Assembly: GCF_030317035.1 (NCBI RefSeq)
Contig: NZ_JASZYK010000001.1
Location: 372,001-436,000 of the forward strand
Length of the DNA stretch: 64,000 bases
Direction of reading: 5' to 3'
Source: Variovorax sp. J22G73
Lineage (GTDB): Bacteria > Pseudomonadota > Gammaproteobacteria > Burkholderiales > Burkholderiaceae_C
Below, piece after piece: positions 27,652-36,383 of the stretch (its first letter is position 1; each line of letters opens with the position of its first letter). The notes below the pieces were generated by a model that saw only the letters and a program-made list of their open reading frames with translations, did no database searches and was not told the origin of the DNA. The translations under genes were made by a program, and so were the position numbers.

Positions 27652-30186
27652 CTATTGCCTCCCGCCCTGCACGTCGATGCGCACCAGGCCGCGTTCGAGG
27701 TGGTCGGGGTCGTTGGCGCACAGCACCACCTCGTCGAACCCCATCTCCAGCACCTCGGTGCCGGGCAGCCCCGGCGTGGGCGCGTCGAAGCGCTTCATCA
27801 CGATGGACACCAGGTGCGCCACGCCCGCCACGCCGTGCACCCGCCCTTCGATGGCGCTGCGGTGCAGGTCCTGCCCGAAGGTCCAGGCGTCGGGGTGGAA
27901 GAAGCCGGGCCGGCCGGCGGCGGTGTAGCCGTCGGAGAACGCCTGCTCCAGCACGAAGCGCAGGTCTTCGACCCACTGGTCGGGCTGCGCGCACACCACG
28001 ATGCGCAGCTCGATGGGGATGTAGTGCGGCGGGCGCAGCTCCAGGTCTTCGCCGATGAGGCGCACGGCCTCCAGGTGCGCGGCCACGTCGGCGCGCAGGG
28101 CCTCGTCGAGCGTGGTGCTGCCGGCGGGGTCGATCACCACGCGCACGGTCCGCCAGCTGCCGGTCCAGGCGTAGCGGGCCACGGCGCGGGACACGCGCGG
28201 CACCTCTTCGGCGCGGCGCACGTAGTCGGCCAGCGTCACCGCGCGCAACTGGCGCGCGCGGTAGGCCTCGGGCGCGTTGCGGCGGATGCGCTCGGGTGTC
28301 TCGGGGTCGCGGCCGTCGGTCACGTCGAAAGGGTTCCAGGCGTCGGTGAAGGCGCCTTCGAGCGCGCCGGAAAGCTTGGCGACGTTCACCAGCTGGTCGG
28401 CGCCGACGTTGCCCTGGTGCCCGCCGCCGATCTGGTACTGCGTGCGCAGCACCGCGCCGAAGGGCAGCAGCTGGCCGTTGATGCCGTTGCCCAGGCGCAG
28501 CGTGCTGCGTTGCCGCTCGTCGGTCTCGACCATGAAGCGGCGCCCGAACGAGGCCGAGTCGTCGCTGTGCACCAGGCTCTCGGTCTCGCTCCATGCCTGG
28601 GTCTCGATGCCGGTGAGCACGCTGACCTGCAGCGTGGAGCGCGCGGGTACTTCGCCATCCAAGGCGCCATCCACGGCGCCATCCACGGCACCGTCCATCG
28701 GCTTGGGCAGGTACGCCAGCGGCCCTTCGGGCAGCGCGGCCAGCACCCAGTCGTTCGGGTCGCCCTGGCGCTCCAGCCGCTGGTGGTAGCGGTGCTTGTG
28801 GTCGGGTGTGTCGGTGGGCAGCACCGCGCCTGCCTCGAAGAAATCGACCGCCATCGGCAGGCCTTCGTGCACCGGCACCAGGTTGCCGAAGAACAGCGAG
28901 ATGTCTTCCTTCGGCACGCCGGCGCAGAAGGTGGTGAAGCTGTAGTCGAAGCGCAGCCGGTCTTCTTCGCGCCACTGCAGGCGCACCAGCCAGGTGTCGG
29001 TGACGGGGTCGTGCAGCGTCTGCGCCGCGTGGTTGCCCGCCAGCAGCCGCAGCAGCTGGCGCTTGTTGCGGTTGCGCCCCGGCGGCAGCGCGGTGAGCGG
29101 GTTGAGCTGCTCGGCGATGAGCAGCTGCGGCAGCGCGCCCGCGCGCACCAGGTCGCGCAGCGCATCGGCCTCGGCCTGGCCCGCGCCGGGCACCAGCGGC
29201 ACCACGTCGGCCACGGTGCTGCCCGCGCGCAACGCAGGGTGCGCGTTGCGCCAGGTGTGCATGCGCAGCCGGTTGACCAGCGGGTCGAAGCGCTGGCGTT
29301 GCGCGCTCGGCAGGAAGCGCTCGCGGCTTGCGAAGAACACCGCGTCGTCTTCAGCGGGCGACACGCCGGTCCACACCAGCACGTCCTGGTCGTCGAGGCG
29401 AAACGGCGCCTGCCCGGCCACCACTTCGAGCGCCAGCCAGGTGCTGGCCTGGTTGCCCTCGTGCAGGTGGTAGTCCATGAGCCGCGCCTGCCGCGCCAGT
29501 GTCACGCGCTTGCGCGCCGTGGCCAGGTAGGCCTCGGCCATCACGCGGTCCTGGTAGTCGGCCAGCTCGTCGGCGGCGGCGGCGAACAGGTCGATCAGCA
29601 CCTGGTCGTGGTCGGCCTCGCTGGTGCTCTTCCAGCCCGGCACGCGCTCGGCCATGGCGGTCATGAGCGTGTGGCGGAAGGAGTCGTAGTCGCGCGCCAG
29701 GTAGTCGATCTTCGGGCCGGGCGACAACGGCGGGCCGTCTTGCGGCGGCGCGCAGTCGTTGGTGAAGCAGCCGGGGCGGAACTTGAAGCCGATGGCGGAA
29801 AAGAAGGGGTCGATGCGGCTGCCGTCCCACACCAGCTCGAGCGTGTAGGTCGAGTAGTCGCCCACCGGTGCCACGCGCAGCGAAAGCCGCGTGGCGTCCA
29901 CCCCCGCCACCGCCGTGACCTTGACCTGCCCGGCCGCCGCGCCCGCCGGCACGCGCGTGCCGCCCCGCACGCGAAAGATCTGCCCCGCGCGCGCGGGCGT
30001 GGCCGTGATCTCGGCCAGGATCGCGGCCACGTGCAGTTCGTTGAAGAAGCGCAGGTCCAGGTCGGCGTGGTCGGGGTCGGCACCCGGCGGCAGCGCGACC
30101 AGCACCAGCTTCATGCCGTTGAGGTTCTTGCCTGCGAGCACGTCGGCGCGGTCGTCGACCAGTTCCTGGAACACGACTTCGCTCAT
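27652..30186 (-). CDS. Baseplate J-like wedge protein 1 (Pvc11-like)
   Basis: An 844-residue J-like baseplate protein. Signatures: KIDYLARDYDSFRHTLMTAM near residues 160-180, DHDQVLIDLFAAAADELADY, and YLATARKRVTLARQARLMDY; then LRLGNGINGQLLPFG in the core and EAYRARQLRAVTLADYVRRA in the distal domain. A four-fold VDGA-like tandem (AVDGAVDGALDG) near residue 500 interrupts the core and comes from a 12-base DNA repeat. The start overlaps the gp25-like stop (ATGA). It should form the baseplate wedge with the gp25-like and second J-like proteins. Confidence 0.85.
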   Translation of the reverse strand: MSEVVFQELVDDRADVLAGKNLNGMKLVLVALPPGADPDHADLDLRFFNELHVAAILAEITATPARAGQIFRVRGGTRVPAGAAAGQVKVTAVAGVDATRLSLRVAPVGDYSTYTLELVWDGSRIDPFFSAIGFKFRPGCFTNDCAPPQDGPPLSPGPKIDYLARDYDSFRHTLMTAMAERVPGWKSTSEADHDQVLIDLFAAAADELADYQDRVMAEAYLATARKRVTLARQARLMDYHLHEGNQASTWLALEVVAGQAPFRLDDQDVLVWTGVSPAEDDAVFFASRERFLPSAQRQRFDPLVNRLRMHTWRNAHPALRAGSTVADVVPLVPGAGQAEADALRDLVRAGALPQLLIAEQLNPLTALPPGRNRNKRQLLRLLAGNHAAQTLHDPVTDTWLVRLQWREEDRLRFDYSFTTFCAGVPKEDISLFFGNLVPVHEGLPMAVDFFEAGAVLPTDTPDHKHRYHQRLERQGDPNDWVLAALPEGPLAYLPKPMDGAVDGAVDGALDGEVPARSTLQVSVLTGIETQAWSETESLVHSDDSASFGRRFMVETDERQRSTLRLGNGINGQLLPFGAVLRTQYQIGGGHQGNVGADQLVNVAKLSGALEGAFTDAWNPFDVTDGRDPETPERIRRNAPEAYRARQLRAVTLADYVRRAEEVPRVSRAVARYAWTGSWRTVRVVIDPAGSTTLDEALRADVAAHLEAVRLIGEDLELRPPHYIPIELRIVVCAQPDQWVEDLRFVLEQAFSDGYTAAGRPGFFHPDAWTFGQDLHRSAIEGRVHGVAGVAHLVSIVMKRFDAPTPGLPGTEVLEMGFDEVVLCANDPDHLERGLVRIDVQGGRQ

Positions 30187-30572
30187 GACCCGGCCCTCTG
30201 GAACTTGACGATCCGCGAATCGGGACTGCCCGCAGGCCGGTACTTGATGGTGACCGACAGCATGGCGAGCCCGTCGTCCCAGTCGACCTCGATCAGCTCC
30301 ACCGTGAGCCGCTGCCCGAGCCAGCGCGACAGCGCCTGCGTGATGCGCGCCTTGACCACGCCGCGCAGCACATCGGACGCGGGCTCGAACACCAGCTTGC
30401 GCAGGCCGGCGCCGAATTCGGGAAGAAAAAGCCGTTCCGCGGGGGCCGTGAGCAGCAGCTGCAGAAGCTCGTCGCGCACCTGGTCCGCATCGGACACCGG
30501 CGCGGCCGTGCGACCGTCGCGGCCGATGCGGAAGGGAAAGGCGAGATGGCGTCCGTTGGGGAGGGTGGCCAT
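30183..30572 (-). CDS. gp25-like baseplate wedge protein (Pvc9-like)
   Basis: A 129-residue GPW/gp25-family protein, usual length. The family pattern is plain: HLAFPFRIGRDGRT at the start, then VRDELLQLLLTAPAERLFLP, EFGAGLRKLVFEPAS and VVKARITQALSRW, ending with a beta hairpin of LSVTIKYRPAG type. In T4 and eCIS this subunit holds the wedge to the first sheath ring. Its stop overlaps the J1 start. The upstream gap to the PAAR gene holds a fragment of the interspersed element. Confidence 0.88.
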   Translation of the reverse strand: MATLPNGRHLAFPFRIGRDGRTAAPVSDADQVRDELLQLLLTAPAERLFLPEFGAGLRKLVFEPASDVLRGVVKARITQALSRWLGQRLTVELIEVDWDDGLAMLSVTIKYRPAGSPDSRIVKFQRAGS

Positions 30573-30593
30573 GTCAGGGACTCCCTTTTGTGT

Positions 30594-30667
30594 TGCTGTT
30601 CACCTGGGCACGTTGTGGGTGAACCGCGATCGACGACCGCTGCGCCCAACGACCACGACGGCGGCAA
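30594..30667. repeat. Fragment of the interspersed element between PAAR and gp25 genes
   Basis: The segment beginning CTGTTCACCTGGGCACG and running through GAACCGCGATCGACGACCGC to ACGACGGCG matches the interior of the full elements at 46061-46332 and 63313-63577. Neither terminal repeat is present, so it is a relic. Confidence 0.75.
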
Positions 30668-30688
30668 GCAGAAGAACGGATGTTCATC

Positions 30689-31018
30689 TCAGACCCCCGT
30701 CGCCCGCGTCTGCGTCTGCACCACGATCGCGACGCCTTGCGGTGCCTGCAGCGCGTTGTAGCAAACACCGACGCTCGACTGCAGGAGAAAACCGACGCCG
30801 TGCAGCTTGGTCTGCACCGCGCCGCAGGTCCAGCGGATGAGCAGGCACGGCATCGGGTTGGGGCCCGAGAAGAACGTGCAGCCGACCACGGGGTGCACAT
30901 CGGTTTCGAGCAGCGCCGGCGCACCGTCGATCACCGCCTCGGTGTTGGTGGTGAAGAGCTGCGCCATGCCCGCGTGCGGACACATCACCGTGCTGGCCGT
31001 GGTGAGCAGCGGGATCAT
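30689..31018 (-). CDS. PAAR-like tip protein (Pvc10-like)
   Basis: A 109-residue protein in the PAAR position, directly after the spike gene, with its ATG overlapping the spike stop. It begins IPLLTTASTVMCPHAGM with Cys/His residues suited to bind the tip metal, as in DUF4280/PAAR-like proteins, followed by CTFFSGPNPMPCLLIRW and VQTKLHGVGFL. The conserved PxxR and cone repeats of canonical PAAR are weak, so assignment rests largely on size, Cys/His content and neighbours. It should sharpen the spike at the particle tip. Confidence 0.75.
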   Translation of the reverse strand: MIPLLTTASTVMCPHAGMAQLFTTNTEAVIDGAPALLETDVHPVVGCTFFSGPNPMPCLLIRWTCGAVQTKLHGVGFLLQSSVGVCYNALQAPQGVAIVVQTQTRATGV

Positions 31019-31590
31019 GGCGGCACCCCGAACGCCATCGCGCCGTTCACAAGGCTCACGCCCGCCAGGCCGACCTTGATCAACCCGTTGTTCAGCGAGA
31101 TGTTCGTGCCGCTGATCTCCAGCTTGCAGGCCTGAAAGCTCAACGCGATGCCGTCGCCGCTCAGCACGATTTCCGCGCCGCCGCTGTGCACGATCTTCAC
31201 CTCGTCGCTCTCGTCGTCGAGCACGATCCTGTGGCCGTTCTCCGAGACGATCACGCGCACCTTCTCGCCCTGCGGGTCGGGCCGCTGCCCGTCGGCGAAC
31301 CAGCAGCCCGACCACAGCGGCAGGTCGAGGTTGCCGGCCTCGAACTCGATCCACACGCCCGAGCCCACGGCCGGCAGCATGACCATGCCGTGGCCGTCGC
31401 CCGCGAAGGGCAGCACCGGCATGGCCCAGCCGCACTCCTCGCCGTCGAGCAGGCCCGGCAGCGTGGCCTTGATGCGGCACCGGTTCTCGGGGTCGGACAC
31501 ATCGCTCACCAGGCCGCGGTACTTGCCGTAGTAGGTGGAACCGATACGCTCGACAACGCGCTCCAGGGTGAGTTCGGCAAGGTCGATCAT
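31015..31590 (-). CDS. Spike protein, gp5/VgrG C-terminal type (OB-fold plus beta-prism)
   Basis: A 191-residue baseplate V/gp5-like protein. The OB-fold is seen in YYGKYRGLVSDVSDPENRCR and ATLPGLLDGEECGWAMPVLP, with GSGVWIEFEAGNLDLPLWSG matching the VgrG/gpV core. After residue 105 the chain shows alternating short strands (VRVIVSENGHRIVLDDESDE, VKIVHSGGAEIVLSGDG), typical of the needle beta-prism. In PVC-type particles, hub and spike are fused in one chain; here the hub is the separate gene just upstream, ending two bases before this ATG. Confidence 0.85.
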   Translation of the reverse strand: MIDLAELTLERVVERIGSTYYGKYRGLVSDVSDPENRCRIKATLPGLLDGEECGWAMPVLPFAGDGHGMVMLPAVGSGVWIEFEAGNLDLPLWSGCWFADGQRPDPQGEKVRVIVSENGHRIVLDDESDEVKIVHSGGAEIVLSGDGIALSFQACKLEISGTNISLNNGLIKVGLAGVSLVNGAMAFGVPP

Positions 31591-31592
31591 GG

Positions 31593-32753
31593 TCAGAAGA
31601 TTCCCACGCTGGCGGAGACCGAAACGCCTAGCCCACCGCCCAGTGCCTCCGCCACGGCGGCACCGGGCACCGTGCTGGTCGAGTCGGTCTGCGCTTCGAA
31701 CTCCTGGGTGTAGAGCGATGGCGTGATGCGGTGCACCACGCGGGTGATGAGGTAGTCGCCGCTGTACGGCGTGGCGCCTGCGTCGACGCGCACCTTCTTG
31801 TAGGGCTTGAGCACCGCGCCGTAGCAGCCCGGCACCACGCGGCTGCGCAGGTGGTACACGTAGCCGCGCCGGCGGGCCTGGCCGCTCACCGCGGCGCTCG
31901 GGTCTTCGCGGTGGTTGTCGGCGGGGTGCAGCAGGCGCCGCGGCGTCAGGTCGGCGGGCGTGGCGGGCAGGTCGCGCATCAGGCCGAGGTCTTGCGCGCT
32001 GGTCTCGAAGGTGGTCACGCCCTGGTCGTTCACGCGCAGCACGCGCGAGCGGGTGCGCTCGGGGCCGCGCGGGTCTTCGGTGATCTCGGCGTCGGCCAGG
32101 TTGCGCTCGATGCCGATCATCACCAGCGCGGGCAGGTCGGGCGCGCCGTCCGCGGCGCCGGGGTCGGGCAGGAAGCAGCCGATGCTCTTGCCGCCTTGCT
32201 GCTCGGCGGGCAGCACATAGGCGTGCCGGCCGTTCAGCCGCGCCAGGCGGCGCAGAAAGGTCAGCACCGTGCCGCGCCGGGTGGTGGTGGCGGGCGTGCC
32301 CTGCGTCGCGGGAATGCGCGTTTCGCCGATGACCTGCGAGAAGCGCTCGAACAGGATTCGCGCCACCTCGCTGTCGCTCTTGTTCTCGAAAGGCCTCTCG
32401 GCCTCTTCGTCGCGGTCGAGGAAGGCGCTGTCGTCGCGCACCACCATGGTCGCGGTGCTGCGGCCCGGTTGCGCGTCGAGGCCCGCGTCGACGCTGGCCA
32501 GCGGCCCGTCGATCAGCGGCACGAAGCGCCCGCTGCCCAGGTCGAGCTCGATGCGCACGCGCGAAAAGGGCGTGGCCGTGTCGCCCGGCCAGTGCTGCCA
32601 GGTGCCGTTGGCGTCCAGGCACAGCGCCATGCGCACATGCGCTTCCCAGAAGGCGTCCATCTCCTGCGTGACCTCGATCTGCTCCACGCGCGCGAGTTCG
32701 TCCGCGCTCGCGGCGCGGTCACCGAACCAGAGGCGAAAGCGCATGTCGGCCAT
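31593..32753 (-). CDS. Hub protein, gp27/VgrG N-terminal type
   Basis: A 386-residue late-control-D/gp27-like protein. Typical elements are EQIEVTQEMDAFWEAHVRMA near the start, LIDGPLASVDAGLDAQPGRS, VVRDDSAFLDRDE, then NKSDSEVARILFERFSQVIG and a second barrel. It forms the trimeric hub between tube and spike. The start overlaps the LysM gene stop (TGATG), and the spike gene follows after two bases. Length fits a free-standing hub, not a truncated fused VgrG. Confidence 0.84.
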   Translation of the reverse strand: MADMRFRLWFGDRAASADELARVEQIEVTQEMDAFWEAHVRMALCLDANGTWQHWPGDTATPFSRVRIELDLGSGRFVPLIDGPLASVDAGLDAQPGRSTATMVVRDDSAFLDRDEEAERPFENKSDSEVARILFERFSQVIGETRIPATQGTPATTTRRGTVLTFLRRLARLNGRHAYVLPAEQQGGKSIGCFLPDPGAADGAPDLPALVMIGIERNLADAEITEDPRGPERTRSRVLRVNDQGVTTFETSAQDLGLMRDLPATPADLTPRRLLHPADNHREDPSAAVSGQARRRGYVYHLRSRVVPGCYGAVLKPYKKVRVDAGATPYSGDYLITRVVHRITPSLYTQEFEAQTDSTSTVPGAAVAEALGGGLGVSVSASVGIF

Positions 32754-33025
32754 CAGCTTTTCGGCACGGCCAGCGTGTCGCCCGGAACGTCGACCAGGGT
32801 GCGCCCGTCGAGCGCGGTGTTGGCGTCGGCCACGTGCCAGAACTGGGTGGCATCGCCCTGGTTGGCCTGCGCGAACAGGTCGAGCCGGTCGTGCGCCTGC
32901 ACGGTCTGCGTGTCACCCGTGACGGGCGTGAGCTTGCGCAGGCGCAGCGCGGTCACGCGCTCGCCGGTGGACGCAACGGTTTCGACGGTGGCGACGTTGG
33001 CGTAGCGGGAGTTGGCGAGGAACAT
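32753..33025 (-). CDS. LysM-like small tail protein
   Basis: A 90-residue protein with a LysM-like/phage-tail-X segment in the second half: HDRLDLFAQANQGDATQFWH, VADANTALDGRTLVDVPGDT. In contractile particles such small proteins sit with the hub adaptor and help join tube and hub, and they also occur beside gp53-like proteins. The start MFLANSRYAN lies 19 bases after the hub-adaptor stop; the stop overlaps the hub start. Peptidoglycan binding is possible but a structural role is more likely. Confidence 0.75.
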   Translation of the reverse strand: MFLANSRYANVATVETVASTGERVTALRLRKLTPVTGDTQTVQAHDRLDLFAQANQGDATQFWHVADANTALDGRTLVDVPGDTLAVPKS

Positions 33026-33044
33026 GAAGGCTCCTTCTCTTTTT

Positions 33045-33713
33045 TCACAGCGGAATGAGGTCGGCCACCTGGTCGACGGTGTTGGCCAGGTTGGCGATGG
33101 CCTGTGCTTCCTTGGCCAGGGTGGTGAACTCCAGCGCGCCCTTGGCGAGCACGTCGTCGGAGCAGCCATCTACGGCGATCACGCTGAGCGAGATGTCGAC
33201 TTCGGCGCGCAGCGGGTTGAGCACGGCGTCGTACTCCAGCTCGCCGATGGTCATGCTGTCGATGGTCACGGGCAGCACGCGCGTGAGGCCCCAGATGAAA
33301 AGAATGCGCGGGTATTTCTCGCGCGGAATGGGCTGCGCCGCGGGTGTTGCACCACCGCCCGAGATGGCACTGCCGATGGCGTCGATGGCCGCGCCCACCA
33401 AGCCCGCGAGCTTGCTGCTGGGCAGCACCATCTTCTCGAGCGCGCTGAGCTGCGGCCCGATGCCGAAGGTGCGCGCGAGCGTCTTGTCGTCGGCCAGCAG
33501 GTTGGCGGCGCTGAAGTGGGCCTTGAAGCTGATCTTCTCGAAGGTGTGCTCGCCGGCCTGGGTGGTTTCGCGCTGGGTGGCGCCGGTGGGGCGCGGCGGT
33601 ATCTGCAGCACGCGCGAGAGCGACTCGGGGTTGTACTGGAAGATGACGACGTTCGGAATCGGCCCGATCAGGTCGGTGCCGTATTCGATGAGGGCGCCGC
33701 GCAGCATGGTCAT
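33045..33713 (-). CDS. CIS tube/hub-adaptor protein (Pvc7-like)
   Basis: A 222-residue protein of the Afp7/Pvc7 group. The opening LIGPIPNVVIFQYNPESLSR is the hallmark of the family, followed by EKISFKAHFSAANLLADD, PRILFIWGLTRVLPVTIDSM and NPLRAEVDISLSVI. It joins the inner tube to the hub in the baseplate, as T4 gp53/gp48-type adaptors do. Its ATG overlaps the stop of the small protein upstream (ATGA), and the LysM gene follows. Confidence 0.84.
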   Translation of the reverse strand: MTMLRGALIEYGTDLIGPIPNVVIFQYNPESLSRVLQIPPRPTGATQRETTQAGEHTFEKISFKAHFSAANLLADDKTLARTFGIGPQLSALEKMVLPSSKLAGLVGAAIDAIGSAISGGGATPAAQPIPREKYPRILFIWGLTRVLPVTIDSMTIGELEYDAVLNPLRAEVDISLSVIAVDGCSDDVLAKGALEFTTLAKEAQAIANLANTVDQVADLIPL

Positions 33714-34000
33714 GGCGTGTGCTTCCGGGTGTTGTTCTGCGGGGTGTGCGGAGTGCGTGGGGTGCTGGTGTGTCGCGCGATCTGCCGCGCGATGCGAGTG
33801 GCCAGCTCGGCGGGTTGCGGCGAGGCGGGTGTGTCGATGTGGCCTGCGTCGAGGGTGTCGATGGCGCGTGCCGTGAAATTTCTCTGTTGCAGTGCTCGTG
33901 ACAGGGCAGGGCCCAGAAGCCTGGCCGCCGCGTGTGCCGTGGCCTGGTCGATGCCGCGCAAGTTCAGGTCGAGGCGGTCGATGACGATGCGCTTGGTCAT
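33710..34000 (-). CDS. Small eCIS-associated protein of unknown function
   Basis: A 96-residue protein beginning MTKRIVIDRLDLNLRGIDQA, then TAHAAARLLGPALSRALQQ, a single amphipathic alpha/beta unit, and a Thr/Pro/His-rich disordered tail (STPRTPHTPQNNTRKHTP). I have no function for it. A strong ribosome site (GGAGGAA) precedes the ATG, placed directly after the interspersed element. Its stop overlaps the hub-adaptor start, so it is coupled to baseplate assembly. Proteins of this size and opening occur beside eCIS ATPase genes, as far as I recall. Confidence 0.65.
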   Translation of the reverse strand: MTKRIVIDRLDLNLRGIDQATAHAAARLLGPALSRALQQRNFTARAIDTLDAGHIDTPASPQPAELATRIARQIARHTSTPRTPHTPQNNTRKHTP

Positions 34001-34014
34001 GTTGTTTCCTCCGG

Positions 34015-34174
34015 CTGTTGTTCGGGGCGTGTGAACAGGCCGCCGGGTGTTTCCCTCCGCGAATGTCCCCCGCTTCGCTCCTCCTTTATTTCGCTGCGGG
34101 AAGCACCCGACGCCCTGTTCACCTGGGCACGCTGCCGGTGCACCGCGTCGGCGTGATCGCGCCCTGAACAGCAA
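34015..34174. mobile_element. MITE-like interspersed element, deleted copy
   Basis: The left end CTGTTGTTCGGGGCG and the right end CGCCCTGAACAGC are the terminal inverted repeats of the element seen whole at 46061-46332. The interior half is deleted, leaving 160 bases. It lies between the ATPase gene and the small gene of the eCIS operon, so it is transcribed with them. Confidence 0.75.
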
Positions 34175-34211
34175 AGTCCAAACCCAACGCGACAAGTAAA
34201 AGAACAAGAGT

Positions 34212-36383
34212 TCATGACGCGTTCCTGGGCGCAGCAACAAGCGACGCATAAGGTCCGAACTGGTCCAGGCTGTGCGCCCGCTCCAGCTTCGCGTACTCGC
34301 GGTGCACGGCGCGGATGACGGCCGGCATGCCCAACGAACGCGGAGCGCCTTCGCTCGCGCTTTGAAGGCATGCCTGGAACACGATGCCGCGGATGTGGCC
34401 GCCGGCCAATGCGAAGTTCTGGGCGAGAAAGGGCAGGTCGAGCGCGCTCGCGTCCACATCCGGTGGCATGGCGCCTTGCCAGATGCGCAGGCGCTCCGCG
34501 GGGCCGGGCAACGGCAGTTCGAGCACGAAACGCAGGCGGCGCAGGAAGGCTTCGTCCAGGTCCTTCTTGCGGTTGGTGGCCAGGATGGCCAGCCCTTTGA
34601 AACGTTCCATGCGTTCCAGCAGGTAGCTGACCTCGAGGTTGGCGTAGCGGTCGTGCGCGTCCTTTACCTCGGTGCGCTTGCCGAAGAGGGCATCGGCCTC
34701 GTCGAAGAACAGGATCACGTCGGCGGCATCGGCCGCGTCGAACAGGCGGCGCAGGTTCTTTTCTGTCTCGCCGATGTACTTGTTGACCACCTGCGACAGG
34801 TCGATGCGGTACATCGGCAGGGCGAGCTCGTGGGCGATGGCCTCGGCCGCCATCGTCTTGCCGGTGCCGGGCGGGCCGGCGAACAAGGCCGCCAGGCCGC
34901 CTTCGTTCCACGCGCGGGCCGTGCCCCACTCGTAGTGCACGCGCGTGAGGTTGCGCATGGCGGTGATGATCTCTTGCAGTTGGCGGGTCTGCTCGGCGGG
35001 CAGCATGAGTTCGTCGAGCCTGAAGCGTGGCGCGACCGGCTGCGCGAGCGCGCCCAGGTCGAGGTCGGCGCGGGCGGCTTCGTACACGGCGTGGGCGGTG
35101 GGGGTGGTGGGCACGGTGGACATGGTGGACATGGTGGGCACCCCGCCCGCGGCAGCAAGGTCGGCGCCGATGCGGCGGATGGCTTCGCGCTCGTAGCGAA
35201 AGCGCCGCGCCATCTCGGCCAGCAGGTTCGCATCGTGCACGCCGGGCAACGCGTCGCGCCAGCAGGCCAGGCGCTCGGCGTGCGTCATCGGCGGTATTTC
35301 CGTCGGCGGCATCGCGTTCGGGCCCAGGCCGCGCAGCGGCTCGCGATCGTGCAGGCCGACGAAGACGGTGAGCGGCAACGCGGGCAAGGGCGGGGGTTCG
35401 ACATTCGCGTCGTGTGCGCAACCGTCCGCGAGCAGCTCGACCGGCAGGTACACCGCGCAACCGCGCAGCCAGGCGGTGACAAGAAAGGCCGGCAGGTGCT
35501 CGCGCGTGAGCGCGGGGCTGGGCTGCACGAGCTGCACATGGGCGGGGGCGCAAGCCGCCGCTGCGACTTCCGCCAACGGGGCGCCCACCGGGCCGACCAG
35601 CGGAACGACGCGCATGTGCGCGTGCGTGCCTGTCGCGAACAGGCCGTGCGGCGCGGTGACGCCGCTGCCGGGTTGCACGCGGTGCAGCGAAGACGGCGCC
35701 TCGCGGCCTGCGAACAGCAGCTCGCGCGCGACCGGTGCCGCGACCGACAGCGGCGCATGCCAGCCGGCGCCGTCGGCCGACAGCACGCCATGGCGCAGCA
35801 ACGGGTGCGCCGCGTCGAAGCTGCGCAGCAGCGCGTCGGGCTCGTCCCACAGGCGCTGCGCGAGCGCGAGCGTGGGCTCGGTGCGGGCGGGGTCGCTCAG
35901 GCAGGTGGCGATCACCGGGGCGGCGGCGCTGTCGATGGCCGGCAGCAGCGCCATCGCGAGCACGAAGCGGTCGAGCGGGCTCAGCGCCAGGGCCTGCGCC
36001 AGCCAGGCGAAGGAGCCGCGCGGCGCGCCGCTGGCCATCGATGGTGCCGGTGATGGCACCGACGGCGGTGGTGCGTCGATCAGCTCGCCCAGGTGGCGCG
36101 CCGTGGCGTCTTCGGCGAAGAAGCGGCGCTTGTCGTCGGCATAGCGCAGCAGGTCGAGCGAGCCCAGCGCGCGGTCGGCAAAAGGCGGCAGCAGGCCGTC
36201 GGCGTGCACCTCGTTGTTCGCCATGCCCTGCGCCGCGCGCTCGCGCCACAGCCAGCACACCTCGCGCCGCAGCCGCAGCGTGACCTGCCGCAGCCAGTGC
36301 TGAGCGAGCCTGTCTTCGCCGCGCGCGCCGGGCAGGAAGGCCACGGCCTCGGCGTGGCGTTGCAGCGGTGTGTGGGTGGTCAT
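34212..36383 (-). CDS. eCIS AAA+ ATPase (Pvc15-like)
   Basis: A 723-residue AAA+ ATPase. The first 440 residues form the poorly conserved N-terminal region of Afp15/Pvc15 proteins. The ATPase domain has Walker A GPPGTGKT at about 502-509, ADVILFFDEADALFGKRTEV at about 554-573, sensor ILATNRKKDLDEAFLRRLRF and an arginine finger in the last Arg pair. Pvc15-type ATPases act in assembly or cargo loading of eCIS particles and are not used for firing. A Thr/Ser repeat (TMSTMSTVPTTPT) links the two halves. The start overlaps the DUF4255 stop (TGATG). Confidence 0.88.
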   Translation of the reverse strand: MTTHTPLQRHAEAVAFLPGARGEDRLAQHWLRQVTLRLRREVCWLWRERAAQGMANNEVHADGLLPPFADRALGSLDLLRYADDKRRFFAEDATARHLGELIDAPPPSVPSPAPSMASGAPRGSFAWLAQALALSPLDRFVLAMALLPAIDSAAAPVIATCLSDPARTEPTLALAQRLWDEPDALLRSFDAAHPLLRHGVLSADGAGWHAPLSVAAPVARELLFAGREAPSSLHRVQPGSGVTAPHGLFATGTHAHMRVVPLVGPVGAPLAEVAAAACAPAHVQLVQPSPALTREHLPAFLVTAWLRGCAVYLPVELLADGCAHDANVEPPPLPALPLTVFVGLHDREPLRGLGPNAMPPTEIPPMTHAERLACWRDALPGVHDANLLAEMARRFRYEREAIRRIGADLAAAGGVPTMSTMSTVPTTPTAHAVYEAARADLDLGALAQPVAPRFRLDELMLPAEQTRQLQEIITAMRNLTRVHYEWGTARAWNEGGLAALFAGPPGTGKTMAAEAIAHELALPMYRIDLSQVVNKYIGETEKNLRRLFDAADAADVILFFDEADALFGKRTEVKDAHDRYANLEVSYLLERMERFKGLAILATNRKKDLDEAFLRRLRFVLELPLPGPAERLRIWQGAMPPDVDASALDLPFLAQNFALAGGHIRGIVFQACLQSASEGAPRSLGMPAVIRAVHREYAKLERAHSLDQFGPYASLVAAPRNAS

